Origin: Marinobacter antarcticus
GTDB taxonomy: Bacteria > Pseudomonadota > Gammaproteobacteria > Pseudomonadales > Oleiphilaceae
Length of the DNA stretch: 64,000 nt
NCBI RefSeq assembly: GCF_900142385.1
Contig: NZ_FRAQ01000001.1
Coordinates: forward strand, 1,302,001 to 1,366,000
Direction of reading: 5' to 3'
Below, piece by piece: positions 45,548 to 52,068 of the stretch. The notes beneath the pieces are model-generated. The model did not search any database. It was given only the letters and a program-made list of their open reading frames with translations, and had not been told where the DNA came from. A program made the translations under genes and the position numbers. Within the stretch, counting starts at the first letter, position 1. Every line of letters starts with the position of its first letter.

Positions 45548-46186
45548 ATGAAACATTGTTTGAGAGTTGGAGTCGGCGGCCCGGTAGGCTCCGGCAAAAC
45601 CGCATTGCTGCGCCAGCTTTGCAAGGCCCTGAAAGACCACTACGACATCGCCGTAGTGACCAACGACATCTACACAAGAGAAGACGCCGACTTCCTGCTC
45701 AAACACGACGCCCTGCCAGCCGACCGCATCCTCGGCGTGGAAACCGGCGGCTGCCCGCACACCGCCATCCGCGAAGATGCCTCCATGAACCTGGCAGCCA
45801 TCGACGACCTGCAAAGCCGACACCCGAACCTGGAACTGGTACTAGTGGAATCCGGTGGCGACAACCTGTCGGCCACCTTCAGCCCGGAACTGTCTGATCT
45901 CACTCTTTATGTGATCGACGTGTCCGCCGGCGACAAAATTCCCCGCAAAGGCGGCCCCGGCATCACCAAATCCGATCTGCTGATCATCAACAAGATCGAC
46001 ATTGCCGAGTACGTGCACGCCTCGCTGGAGGTAATGGAGCGGGATTCCAAAAAGATGCGCGGCGAGCGGCCGTTTGTGTTTGCCAACCTTTACGACGGGG
46101 TAGGGCTGGAGACCATTATCAGCTTTATTCTCGAAAGGGGCATGCTCCCGGAAAGACGTCCGGAAAAACTGGCTGAGACCGCCTAA
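45548..46186 (+). CDS. ureG: Urease accessory GTPase UreG
   Basis: UreG is a SIMIBI-class GTPase of 212 residues that drives nickel insertion. The P-loop [17 protein letters not shown] is at the N terminus. [15 protein letters not shown] and [16 protein letters not shown] (the CPH nickel-binding motif) follow, then [16 protein letters not shown] and [13 protein letters not shown] (guanine specificity). All expected motifs are present. It completes ureDABCEFG. Confidence 0.97.
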   Translation: MKHCLRVGVGGPVGSGKTALLRQLCKALKDHYDIAVVTNDIYTREDADFLLKHDALPADRILGVETGGCPHTAIREDASMNLAAIDDLQSRHPNLELVLVESGGDNLSATFSPELSDLTLYVIDVSAGDKIPRKGGPGITKSDLLIINKIDIAEYVHASLEVMERDSKKMRGERPFVFANLYDGVGLETIISFILERGMLPERRPEKLAETA

Positions 46187-46246
46187 GCTAAAACAGATAC
46201 CAACTCTGAACCATTAAGACCACGGACCAGACTGAGGACACACACC

Positions 46247-46825
46247 ATGAATACATTCACCCGACTACTGATAGCCACCGGCCTGATGGTTACCGCTACC
46301 ACCGCCTCCGCCCACGCCGGCCATGACGCTGGCACCGGTTTCACCAGTGGCCTGCTGCACCCCATGCTGGGCCTGGACCATCTGCTGGCCATGGCCGCAA
46401 TCGGCTTCTGGAGCGTGCGCCAATCCGCCACACTTAAAAACAGCACACCACTGTTCGTGATCGGCGGAATGATCCTCGGCGCCGGTCTCGCCTGGGGCGG
46501 CATGAGCCTGCCCGGCGTGGAAACCGGTATTGCCTTTTCGGTGCTGCTGGCGGGCATTCTGATTGCCACCATGGCCAAATTGCCGACCGCTGTGGGTGGT
46601 TTACTGGTTGGGGCATTTATGGTGTTTCATGGCTTTGTGCATGGTACGGAAATGCCGGCTGGCGCTGCACTGGCGGCCTACCTGGCTGGGTTCTCCATTG
46701 CGACGTTGGCGCTTACGTTTGTCGGCCGGGGGCTTGGTGCTTTGATGCAGAAAACGGATAACCGGTTTGGGCGAGTGCTGGGTGGTGTGGTTGCCGCAAC
46801 CGGAGCTTTTCTGGCCGCCGCGTAA
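46247..46825 (+). CDS. hupE: HupE/UreJ family nickel permease
   Basis: This is a 192-residue inner-membrane protein of the HupE/UreJ family, thought to bring nickel (or cobalt) into the cell. A signal-like start ends in ASAHAGHDAG; the HAGHD histidines are typical of mature HupE. The signature LHPMLGLDHLLAMAAIGFWS contains the metal-binding HPxxGxDH motif. Six helices are expected. Its position after ureG implies nickel supply for urease. A strong terminator at 46858-46891 ends the locus. Confidence 0.92.
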   Translation: MNTFTRLLIATGLMVTATTASAHAGHDAGTGFTSGLLHPMLGLDHLLAMAAIGFWSVRQSATLKNSTPLFVIGGMILGAGLAWGGMSLPGVETGIAFSVLLAGILIATMAKLPTAVGGLLVGAFMVFHGFVHGTEMPAGAALAAYLAGFSIATLALTFVGRGLGALMQKTDNRFGRVLGGVVAATGAFLAAA

Positions 46826-46857
46826 TGACTTTCGGCTAGAAAACAGAGTTAAAAGAG

Positions 46858-46891
46858 AAAGCTGTGCGGGATGACCGCACAGCTTTTTTTT
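46858..46891 (+). terminator. Rho-independent terminator of the urease locus
   Basis: A 12-bp stem (AAAGCTGTGCGG with CCGCACAGCTTT), a 5-base loop GATGA and eight consecutive T stand 33 bases after hupE. It should end the urea transport and urease transcript. Confidence 0.95.
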
Positions 46892-46938
46892 GTGACATAA
46901 AGATATGTATTTTTGTAATAGGGGCAGACAGAATGTGC

Positions 46939-47004
46939 TGAGATGGTCTACCTTAGGTAGCTAAATACTACGGAAGCACCAACTGTTATGGATAACGGCC
47001 GATG
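46939..47004 (+). repeat. Leader repeat, copy B
   Basis: This is the second copy of the leader at 26253-26318, aligned without gaps, with about 49 of 66 positions equal and the same distance to the ATG (47002). Shared blocks include GAGATGG, AGCTAAA and AACGGCCGATG. Both copies stand just after a strong terminator and before a small membrane ORF. Confidence 0.55.
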
Positions 47005-47205
47005 GACACCCCAGTACTGACACCGCATTTTTTCGATCTCTCGTATTTCATACCGCTCATTCTGCTGGCAATTACCCTATGCGCTCGCCACTTCAACGGC
47101 GATCCGGAATGCTTGATCGTTAGGGTTGCTGCGAGTCTCTTTTTCGGTAATAACGAAGGGCGCTATCTAACCACAGTTACATTCTCTAGGAGAACTCATG
47201 GATAA
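47002..47205 (+). CDS. Small hypothetical membrane protein
   Basis: This is a 67-residue frame from ATG 47002: MDTPVLTPHFFDLSYF, then IPLILLAITLCARHF, one membrane helix, and a basic tail. The start is supported by the conserved leader. The last 20 residues look unlike a structured protein and run into the ribosome-binding region of the next gene, so the 3' part may be lost. No family is recognised. Confidence 0.4.
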   Translation: MDTPVLTPHFFDLSYFIPLILLAITLCARHFNGDPECLIVRVAASLFFGNNEGRYLTTVTFSRRTHG

Positions 47206-47686
47206 ATTGAAGCGATACGAACTAATCAATCAGCTACTTATTTTGGAAAAGCTTTATCCAGAGGATGCTGACTATTACTCAAAGAATAGAAAAGCGCTTG
47301 AGAATGGATATGAACTTCACTACTCCTGGCTGACAGAGAGCATTAGCGATGGCCTGTCTGAAGAGCAGTGCAAGGAAGTGCTCGATATTCTCGACATGTA
47401 CAGATCTATTACGTTCTCTTGGCAAAGATTGCATGATGGTCAAGAAATACCTGATAAGCTGAAATTCCAAGGGTTTGATGGTAACTACGAAACAGAGCTA
47501 ATGGGGTATGTGCAGTATTTCGTAATCGAGCTAGCGAGATTTGATGAGTTAACGTATGGAAAAGAGCACCCTTATTTTAATAGCCACGGCCCGATGCTTG
47601 AGAACTACCGAAGAATGCTTGCTGTATGGAAGGAATATGGTTTTGATTTAACAGAAGATGAAATCGCCTCGGTCATGGAGGCGTAA
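47198..47686 (+). CDS. yfbU: YfbU family protein
   Basis: This 162-residue protein has the same length and pattern as E. coli YfbU: KRYELINQLLILEKLYPEDA at the N terminus, ENGYELHYSWLTESISDGLS, VLDILDMYRSITFSWQRL and the C-terminal MLENYRRMLAVWKEYGFDLT. YfbU has been linked to stress-induced cell death in E. coli, but its biochemical activity is unknown. TAGGAGAAC precedes the ATG. The next gene starts at the base after its stop, so the two form an operon. Composition is clearly more AT-rich than the urease locus. Confidence 0.88.
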   Translation: MDKLKRYELINQLLILEKLYPEDADYYSKNRKALENGYELHYSWLTESISDGLSEEQCKEVLDILDMYRSITFSWQRLHDGQEIPDKLKFQGFDGNYETELMGYVQYFVIELARFDELTYGKEHPYFNSHGPMLENYRRMLAVWKEYGFDLTEDEIASVMEA

Positions 47687-48187
47687 ATGGAAGTTGCAAT
47701 GGCTGTACTATCCGTTGTCGGAACTCTTGCTTCTTTTTACGGTGCGTGGATCGCTTGGAATCAAGCAGGAATATCAAAGTCTGCAGCAAATCTAGCCGGA
47801 AGGATTAAAGAGCAACTGATAAATCACCGGAGAACCTCTGAACTTTCTGAGTTGCAGGTGTATATAGATTCAACAAAGAGAACATTTTTAAAGTATGGCT
47901 CGGCTAAGCCATCAAGTCTTACCGGTACAAATCACAATACCGATGCCGAAGTTGCTTTGGAGTTTATTCACAAGCTTAAGTCGCTGCGGGATTATTTTTC
48001 TGCTCCAGATGGGAACGCTGCAGATGATGCTTTTGATGAGATTAATATAGACCTTGGCAGGTTAAAATCAGCTAGAAGCTCAAAGGATATCTCAGATATT
48101 GGCGAGTCTATTTTAAACAAAGTAGTAATGTTTTCCCCGATACTCAAAAAAGAGCTTACTGAGCAAAAGGAGAGCTCCGTTGAGTGA
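47687..48187 (+). CDS. Hypothetical membrane-anchored protein
   Basis: This 166-residue protein has one N-terminal membrane helix (VLSVVGTLASFYGAWIAWNQA) and a soluble helical part of about 135 residues with heptad-like stretches (LEFIHKLKSLRDYFSAPD; DINLGRLKSAR-like INIDLGRLKSARSSKDISD). GGAGG precedes the ATG and overlaps the end of yfbU. The zero-gap arrangement suggests joint function with the YfbU protein. I do not recognise a family. An attC-like segment starts at its stop codon. Confidence 0.65.
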   Translation: MEVAMAVLSVVGTLASFYGAWIAWNQAGISKSAANLAGRIKEQLINHRRTSELSELQVYIDSTKRTFLKYGSAKPSSLTGTNHNTDAEVALEFIHKLKSLRDYFSAPDGNAADDAFDEINIDLGRLKSARSSKDISDIGESILNKVVMFSPILKKELTEQKESSVE

Positions 48188-48259
48188 ATGTAACAAGGCA
48201 CTGATATCAGGAAAATTTTACGCTGCGTTCTAAATTTTCCGCAGAGCGCGGCGTTATAC
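48188..48259. repeat. attC-like site at 48.2 kb
   Basis: It begins ATGTAACAAGGCAC and ends GCGCGGCGTTATAC, a form seen in many integron attC sites. An inner perfect 9-bp inverted repeat, GGAAAATTT (48210-48218) and AAATTTTCC (48232-48240), gives the expected long imperfect hairpin. The site starts at the 3' end of a gene, as in a cassette. No integrase is nearby. Confidence 0.5.
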
Positions 48260-48307
48260 ATAAGCTTCAACATAAATTGATCACTATTATTAAAAGAAGG
48301 AAAAAAT

Positions 48308-48997
48308 ATGGCTGACTCTCATCCGTACATATCAGGACCAGGAAATATTGCGCAGATGGTGATGCAGCTGCGTAATGCGTTCCCCCCGGTGGTTACGTCT
48401 GACACAGTTAAGAGATTGGGGCTTGCCTCAAATAACGAAAGCTATGTGATTAATGCGCTTCAGTTTGTTGCTGTACTAGACTCTGACGGAAAGAAAACGG
48501 AGAAGGCCGCTGAGGTATTTTCGCATCATAAAGATGAAGAGTTTTCTAAATCCTTTAGGGATTTAGTTTCCAATGCGTACTCGGATCTCTTCGATTTGCA
48601 TGGAGAAAAGGCATGGACGCTTGATGATGATGCCCTCATAACCTTTTTCCGACGGGCTGATCAAACTAGTGTAACGATAGGGAAGAGGCAGGCGGGAACA
48701 TTCAAAATTTTTTCGGCATTGTCTGGCTTTGGTGAGATTCCTACGCCACGAGGTCAAAAATCAAAAGAAAAGAACGGTGCTAAAACAAAAACAGCTCCAA
48801 AGAAGCAACCGAGTAAGTCATCTACAGAAGCTGTTGATTACAAATCTATTAGTTCTGAAAACAATAGTTCGAGCAAGAAAGTCAACCGAGATTTTGGCTT
48901 AAGCGTGAGAATAGAAATCAATTTACCGGCTGATGGGTCGAGAGAGACTTATGACAATATTTTTAAAAGCATCAAGGAAAATCTTTTGAATGAGTGA
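48308..48997 (+). CDS. DUF5343 family protein
   Basis: This 229-residue protein has an N-terminal DUF5343-type domain (about residues 1-140: HPYISGPGNIAQMVMQLRNA, FPPVVTSDTVKRLGLASNNE, SYVINALQFVAVLDSDGKKT). A Lys/Ser-rich linker and a short C-terminal strand region (FGLSVRIEINLPADGSRETY) follow. The DUF5343 region is winged-helix-like. AGAAGGAAAAA precedes the ATG. It overlaps the next gene by eight bases. DUF5343 with a TIGR02391 partner is a combination often found in defence-rich regions; a defence role is inference. Confidence 0.75.
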   Translation: MADSHPYISGPGNIAQMVMQLRNAFPPVVTSDTVKRLGLASNNESYVINALQFVAVLDSDGKKTEKAAEVFSHHKDEEFSKSFRDLVSNAYSDLFDLHGEKAWTLDDDALITFFRRADQTSVTIGKRQAGTFKIFSALSGFGEIPTPRGQKSKEKNGAKTKTAPKKQPSKSSTEAVDYKSISSENNSSSKKVNRDFGLSVRIEINLPADGSRETYDNIFKSIKENLLNE

Positions 48998-49472
48998 TTC
49001 ATTCGGGCGATTTGAATCAATAGCTCGCAGGGCTTTTAATTATACATCATCAGACACATCAGAAGAATTAGATGGGGTCCATCCTTTTGATGAAAGGAAT
49101 ATGCATCCTGGTATTGTCGATATTTCTCAGAAACTTTTTGATGATGCGCATTACGCCCAAGCGACGTTTGAGGCTTACAAGCTGGTTGACAAAAAGGTGG
49201 CTACGCTTTCTAAGTTGTCTGAATCTGGGGTTAAACTGATGATGCAAGCTTTCAGTGAAAAGTCGCCACGCATCAAGCTTACCCCTTTGTCGAGCACGAG
49301 TGAAAAGGATGAACAAGAGGGGTACAGGTTTATTTTTTCAGGTAGCGTAATGGCTATAAGGAACCCTAGGGGGCATGAACCAAACATGAAGGAAACGCCA
49401 ACAGAGTGCCTAGATCATCTAAGCCTGGCATCTATGTTGTTGAGGAGGCTGGAGAAGGTGTCTGATGTATAA
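48990..49472 (+). CDS. TIGR02391 (Ymh) family protein
   Basis: This 160-residue protein matches the TIGR02391 family. HPFDERNMHPGIVDISQKLF is the opening of the conserved domain. AQATFEAYKLVDKKV follows, and AIRNPRGHEPNMKETPTEC with LDHLSLASMLLRRLE is the RNPxxH signature at the C terminus. RNxxxH-like motifs are typical of HEPN-type ribonucleases, and the family may be related, which is inference. It starts inside the DUF5343 gene, so the two are co-translated. Confidence 0.78.
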   Translation: MSDSFGRFESIARRAFNYTSSDTSEELDGVHPFDERNMHPGIVDISQKLFDDAHYAQATFEAYKLVDKKVATLSKLSESGVKLMMQAFSEKSPRIKLTPLSSTSEKDEQEGYRFIFSGSVMAIRNPRGHEPNMKETPTECLDHLSLASMLLRRLEKVSDV

Positions 49473-49521
49473 CACATATGAGCCTTCTCGGAATCAATAG
49501 GCAATAGTGATTTTTTAGAAA

Positions 49522-49780
49522 GCCGGTACAGATTTATTGTCCAGTTTCCGCATTGTTCCTAACAGGCCATCAATTGCCGGCGCCGGCCTTAGTGAATTTT
49601 TAGCAGTGCATCTTCAATGTCGCTGCTGTCTTCTGGGCGCACGACCCGCGCTATTTCTTCACCATCCTTCAAAAAAATCAGGGTCGGCCAGAGCTTAACG
49701 CTAAACGTCCGCCCCAATCTTCGGCCTTTGCCATCCTCAACCTTCACATGCGGAACGTCTGGGTGATTGTCAAACGGAAA
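49522..49780 (-). mobile_element. Thioredoxin module 0, truncated
   Basis: The left end is a decayed copy of the terminal repeat (GCCGGTACAGATTTATT, 49522-49538). Module sequence in the same order as the intact copies follows. It carries the last 60 codons of the thioredoxin gene on the minus strand (49589-49771, from the DNHPD region to the stop). It is cut at 49771 by the coding-less RAYT derivative. The active-site half is gone, so no thioredoxin is made. Confidence 0.8.
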
Positions 49781-49919
49781 ACCGGGACAGATCTATTTTC
49801 TCGGCTTCTCTGATGGCCCAGCGCTAAAATGAGTCATCACCAACCTTCACCGTGCGTCGGTTAATATCGGCGTCCAGCGCAGAAAGGATTCTGTGAAAAA
49901 TAGATCTGTCCCGGTTTTT
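49778..49919. mobile_element. Coding-less derivative (MITE) of the RAYT element
   Basis: It is bounded by inverted copies of the terminal repeat (49778-49800 and 49897-49919). The first 115 or so bases are clearly homologous to the leader of the RAYT gene at 53903-54023: CTCGGCTTCTCTGATGGC, then CGGTTAATATCGG and GGATTCTGTG. The transposase frame is missing and the right repeat follows at once. It therefore looks like an internally deleted copy that the transposase could still mobilise. It sits within thioredoxin module 0. Confidence 0.8.
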
Positions 49920-50033
49920 ACGGTTTTCATTAACCTTGGTTTATTTCGGACTATAAAATCTTGGGCTCGGTGAGTTTCGTGTTTTCCTCCAGGCGCAGGG
50001 ATTTAAATCGGTCATGTTCATAAGGATTTAACG

Positions 50034-50429
50034 GTGCAGAACGTCAGCTCAGAAGAGGTCTTGTCGGAATTGATCCAGTCGAGCCCTGCGGTGTTGCTCT
50101 TGTATGGGGGAGCGAGTTGTGGTGTCTGTCAGTCTATCAAGCCCCGCCTGGAGGCGCTTGCCCGCGAGGAATTTCCAAACCTGGTCACCGCTTACATCGA
50201 TTGCCAGGGCGCCGCTACCCCGTTATGTGCCGCTCGCGGTATTTTTTCTCTGCCTGTTGTTCAGCTTTGGTTTAATGAACAAAAACCGGGACAGATTTAT
50301 TTCCTGATGGCTTCCCGGCTGGTTCTGCAAAGTGCAGGCGTTGTAAGTATCGAAGAAAACCGGGACAGATTTATTTTCCAGTTTCCGTATTGTTCCTGGC
50401 AGGCCAGCAATTGCCGGCGCTGGCCTTAG
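50034..50429 (+). pseudogene. Thioredoxin-fold protein cut by a terminal repeat
   Basis: The GTG 50034 has AAGGA upstream. The first 82 residues form a thioredoxin fold start with VLLLYGGASCGVCQSIKPRL (CGVC redox pair) and FSLPVVQLWFNEQ, where the cis-Pro strand lies. At 50281 a terminal repeat begins and the frame reads straight through it (QKPGQIYFL). It then passes through a second copy (ENRDRFIFQF) and ends at 50429 within the next module. The C-terminal helix of the fold is replaced by translated repeat. It is unlike the modular thioredoxin genes, so it is a separate gene interrupted by repeat insertion. Confidence 0.65.
50281..50304 (+). repeat. Terminal repeat, single copy
   Basis: AAACCGGGACAGATTTATTT stands here in plus orientation, inside the thioredoxin-fold pseudogene and 75 bases before the left end of module 1. 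It has no inverted partner of its own, so it may be the remnant of an earlier insertion. Confidence 0.8.
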
Positions 50430-50800
50430 TGAATTTTTAGCAGTGCATCTTCGATGTCGCTGCTGCCTTCTGGGCGGACGACCCGCGCTATTTCTTTACT
50501 ATCCTTCAAAAAAATCAGGGTCGGCCAGAGCTTAACGCCAAACGTCCGCCCCAATCTGCGGCCTTTGCCATCCTCAACCTTCACATGCGGAACGTCTGGG
50601 TGATTGTCCATTGCCGCCTTGATGTCTGCCTGAGCACCCTGGCAGATCCCGCACCAGTTGGTGCCGAATTCGATCACCTTTGGGCCCGTGCTCTGGTCCA
50701 GCTCATCACGGCTCAGGGTTTCGGGTGTATATCGGCTGGTGTACGACATGGTGTCTCCTTGTTGGGTTATCCAACTGGAAAATAAATCTGTCCCGGTTTT
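50356..50800 (-). mobile_element. Thioredoxin module 1, complete
   Basis: Inverted terminal repeats of about 28 bases (50356-50383 and 50773-50800; core ACCGGGACAGATTTATTTT continuing CCAGTT) enclose 390 bases with one thioredoxin gene on the minus strand. No transposase is inside. The structure is that of a short mobile unit carrying a passenger gene and using ends like those of the nearby RAYT element. The right side has replaced most of a gene whose 5' end remains at 50812-50910. Confidence 0.75.
50426..50749 (-). CDS. Thioredoxin family protein (module 1)
   Basis: This 107-residue thioredoxin-fold protein has no signal peptide. The redox motif is NWCGICQGAQ (WCGIC) and the cis-proline strand is VKLWPTLIFLKD. 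A basic region EDGKGRRLGRTFG precedes it. Reduction of cytoplasmic disulfides is the expected role; the partner is unknown. AGGAGACACC stands upstream of the ATG. It differs from the copy at 55604-55927 at seven positions, so both seem to be under selection as functional genes. Confidence 0.85.
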   Translation of the reverse strand: MSYTSRYTPETLSRDELDQSTGPKVIEFGTNWCGICQGAQADIKAAMDNHPDVPHVKVEDGKGRRLGRTFGVKLWPTLIFLKDSKEIARVVRPEGSSDIEDALLKIH

Positions 50801-50811
50801 CTGGATGCTGT

Positions 50812-50910
50812 TTTATCCTCGGTTGTCTTACTCATTGCCAATGTCACCTGATCACCCTCTGAAACCGCTTTGACACGGTCTTTAGAACAATACCCTAGCC
50901 TGAGGTGTTT
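50812..50910 (-). pseudogene. 5' remnant of a gene like that at 58612-59292
   Basis: These 99 bases align without gaps to 59269-59367, which is the promoter region and first codons of the hypothetical membrane protein gene at 58612-59292. Here the frame starts ATG 50835 (MSKTTEDK, there MNETTKDK) and is cut by thioredoxin module 1 after eight codons. The conserved blocks CCTCTGAAACCGCTTTGAC and TAGAACAATACCCTAG probably mark the promoter. Confidence 0.75.
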
Positions 50911-50976
50911 TGCGCCCCGGCTTTCTAATGTGGGCCGTCTTGTTGCGCTGGATGATGCTGTGTTCTGGCATCGACG

Positions 50977-50992
50977 TACCTATTTAGGTACA
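50977..50992. promoter_or_regulatory. Operator palindrome of toxin-antitoxin copy 1
   Basis: GTACCTATTTAGGTAC, 7-base arms around TT, ends 26 bases before the toxin start. A diverged equivalent lies at 54809-54824 at almost the same distance from the second toxin gene. It is the likely site for autorepression by the XRE-type antitoxin. Confidence 0.65.
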
Positions 50993-51018
50993 CTGATTTT
51001 CGCCAAGGAAGGGATTGT

Positions 51019-51372
51019 ATGACAAGGAAAACGGTTAACGTCGTATTTTACAGAACCGCCAATGGTCGAGAACCGGTCAAAGAGTGGTTGCTGAAGCTGA
51101 ATAAGGATGATCGTTCAGTGATCGGGACTGACCTGAAGACGGTGGAGTATGGTTGGCCACTGGGCATGCCTTTGGTCAGAGGGTTTTCTGGCAAGGCCAA
51201 CTCGGACTTGTGGGAAGCCCGCAGTGATCTATCAGGCGGTCGGATTGCACGAGTCATATTCACGATGTTTCACGGCGATATGGTGTTGTTAAACGGCTTT
51301 ATAAAGAAGACTCAGAAAACACCAGATCAAGAGTTGGCAAAGGCGAGAGATCGAAAGAAGGATCTTGTCTGA
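51019..51372 (+). CDS. RelE/HigB-type toxin, copy 1
   Basis: This 117-residue protein of the phage Gp49-like/HigB toxin family has the RelE fold: VVFYRTANGREPVKEWLLKL, IGTDLKTVEYGWPLGMPLVR and DLWEARSDLSGGRIARVIFT, then MVLLNGFIKKTQKTPDQEL. Such toxins cleave mRNA on the ribosome. AAGGAAGG precedes the ATG. It stands before its XRE antitoxin gene (14-base gap), the toxin-first order of higBA. It differs from copy 2 (54852-55205) at eight residues. Confidence 0.88.
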   Translation: MTRKTVNVVFYRTANGREPVKEWLLKLNKDDRSVIGTDLKTVEYGWPLGMPLVRGFSGKANSDLWEARSDLSGGRIARVIFTMFHGDMVLLNGFIKKTQKTPDQELAKARDRKKDLV

Positions 51373-51386
51373 ATGGGAGCAAGAAA

Positions 51387-51698
51387 ATGACAAAGCACAA
51401 ACACGTTGGCAGCTCTCTCGATGATCTGCTTGAATCTGACGGCACACTTGAGCAAGTAGAAGCTGAGGCGCTGAAGCGGGTAATCGTCTGGCAGATTCAG
51501 CAGGCTATGGGGCAGACGGGTGTGAACAAGTCTCAACTTGCCCAGAAAATGCATACCAGCCGTACAGTGGTTAACCGCCTTCTTGATGAGAAGGACACTG
51601 GTGTAACCATCACAACGCTCGTCAAAGCCGGGCGGGCTCTGGGTATGACTTGGACCTTGCAGGCTGGCGAGGATAATGGATCGCCTCGCGCGGCTTAA
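51387..51698 (+). CDS. XRE-family antitoxin, copy 1
   Basis: This 103-residue antitoxin has a helix-turn-helix in the C-terminal half (VNKSQLAQKMHTSRTVVNRL, then LLDEKDTGVTITTLVKAGRA). The N terminus (GSSLDDLLESDGTLEQVEAE) likely binds the toxin. GGGAGCAAG precedes the ATG. It differs from copy 2 at three residues only. Three bases after its stop a terminal repeat starts (51701). Confidence 0.88.
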   Translation: MTKHKHVGSSLDDLLESDGTLEQVEAEALKRVIVWQIQQAMGQTGVNKSQLAQKMHTSRTVVNRLLDEKDTGVTITTLVKAGRALGMTWTLQAGEDNGSPRAA

Positions 51699-51700
51699 AT

Positions 51701-51816
51701 AAAACCGGGGCAGACTTATTTTCCAATTTCCGTATTGTTCCTGGCAGGCCAGCAATTGCCGGCGCCGGCCTTAGTGAATTTTTAGCAGTGCATCTTCGAT
51801 GTCGCTGCTGTCTTCC
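51701..51816 (-). mobile_element. Thioredoxin module 2a, truncated
   Basis: The left repeat (51701-51724, variant ACCGGGGCAGACTTATTTT) and 92 following bases match module 3 at 55534-55649 base for base in spacing. It holds only the last 14 codons of the thioredoxin gene (51771-51816, minus strand) and is cut by the next repeat at 51817. Confidence 0.8.
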
Positions 51817-52016
51817 AAAAACCGGGACAGATTTATTTTCCAGTTTCCGTATTGTTCCTGGCAGGCCAGCAATTGCAGGCGCCGGTCTTAGTGAATTTTT
51901 AGCAGTGCATCTTCGATGTCGCTGCTGCCTTCTGGGCGGACGATCCGCGCTATTTCTTCACCATCCTTCAAAAAAATCAGGGTCGGCCAGAAGGAATATC
52001 GGGACAGATTTATTTT
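51817..52016 (-). mobile_element. Thioredoxin module 2b, truncated
   Basis: A full left repeat (51817-51841) starts a further module holding about the last 34 codons of the thioredoxin gene (51888-51990, minus strand). It breaks off within the WPTLIF region. A partial repeat in plus orientation (ATCGGGACAGATTTATTTT, 51998-52016) then leads directly to the deaminase gene. It shows repeated insertion of module starts into one another. Confidence 0.78.
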
Positions 52017-52068
52017 GCTTGTAATGAAGTCTAAGTATTAAATGGTGATGAGAGATTGAGGTAGAGAT

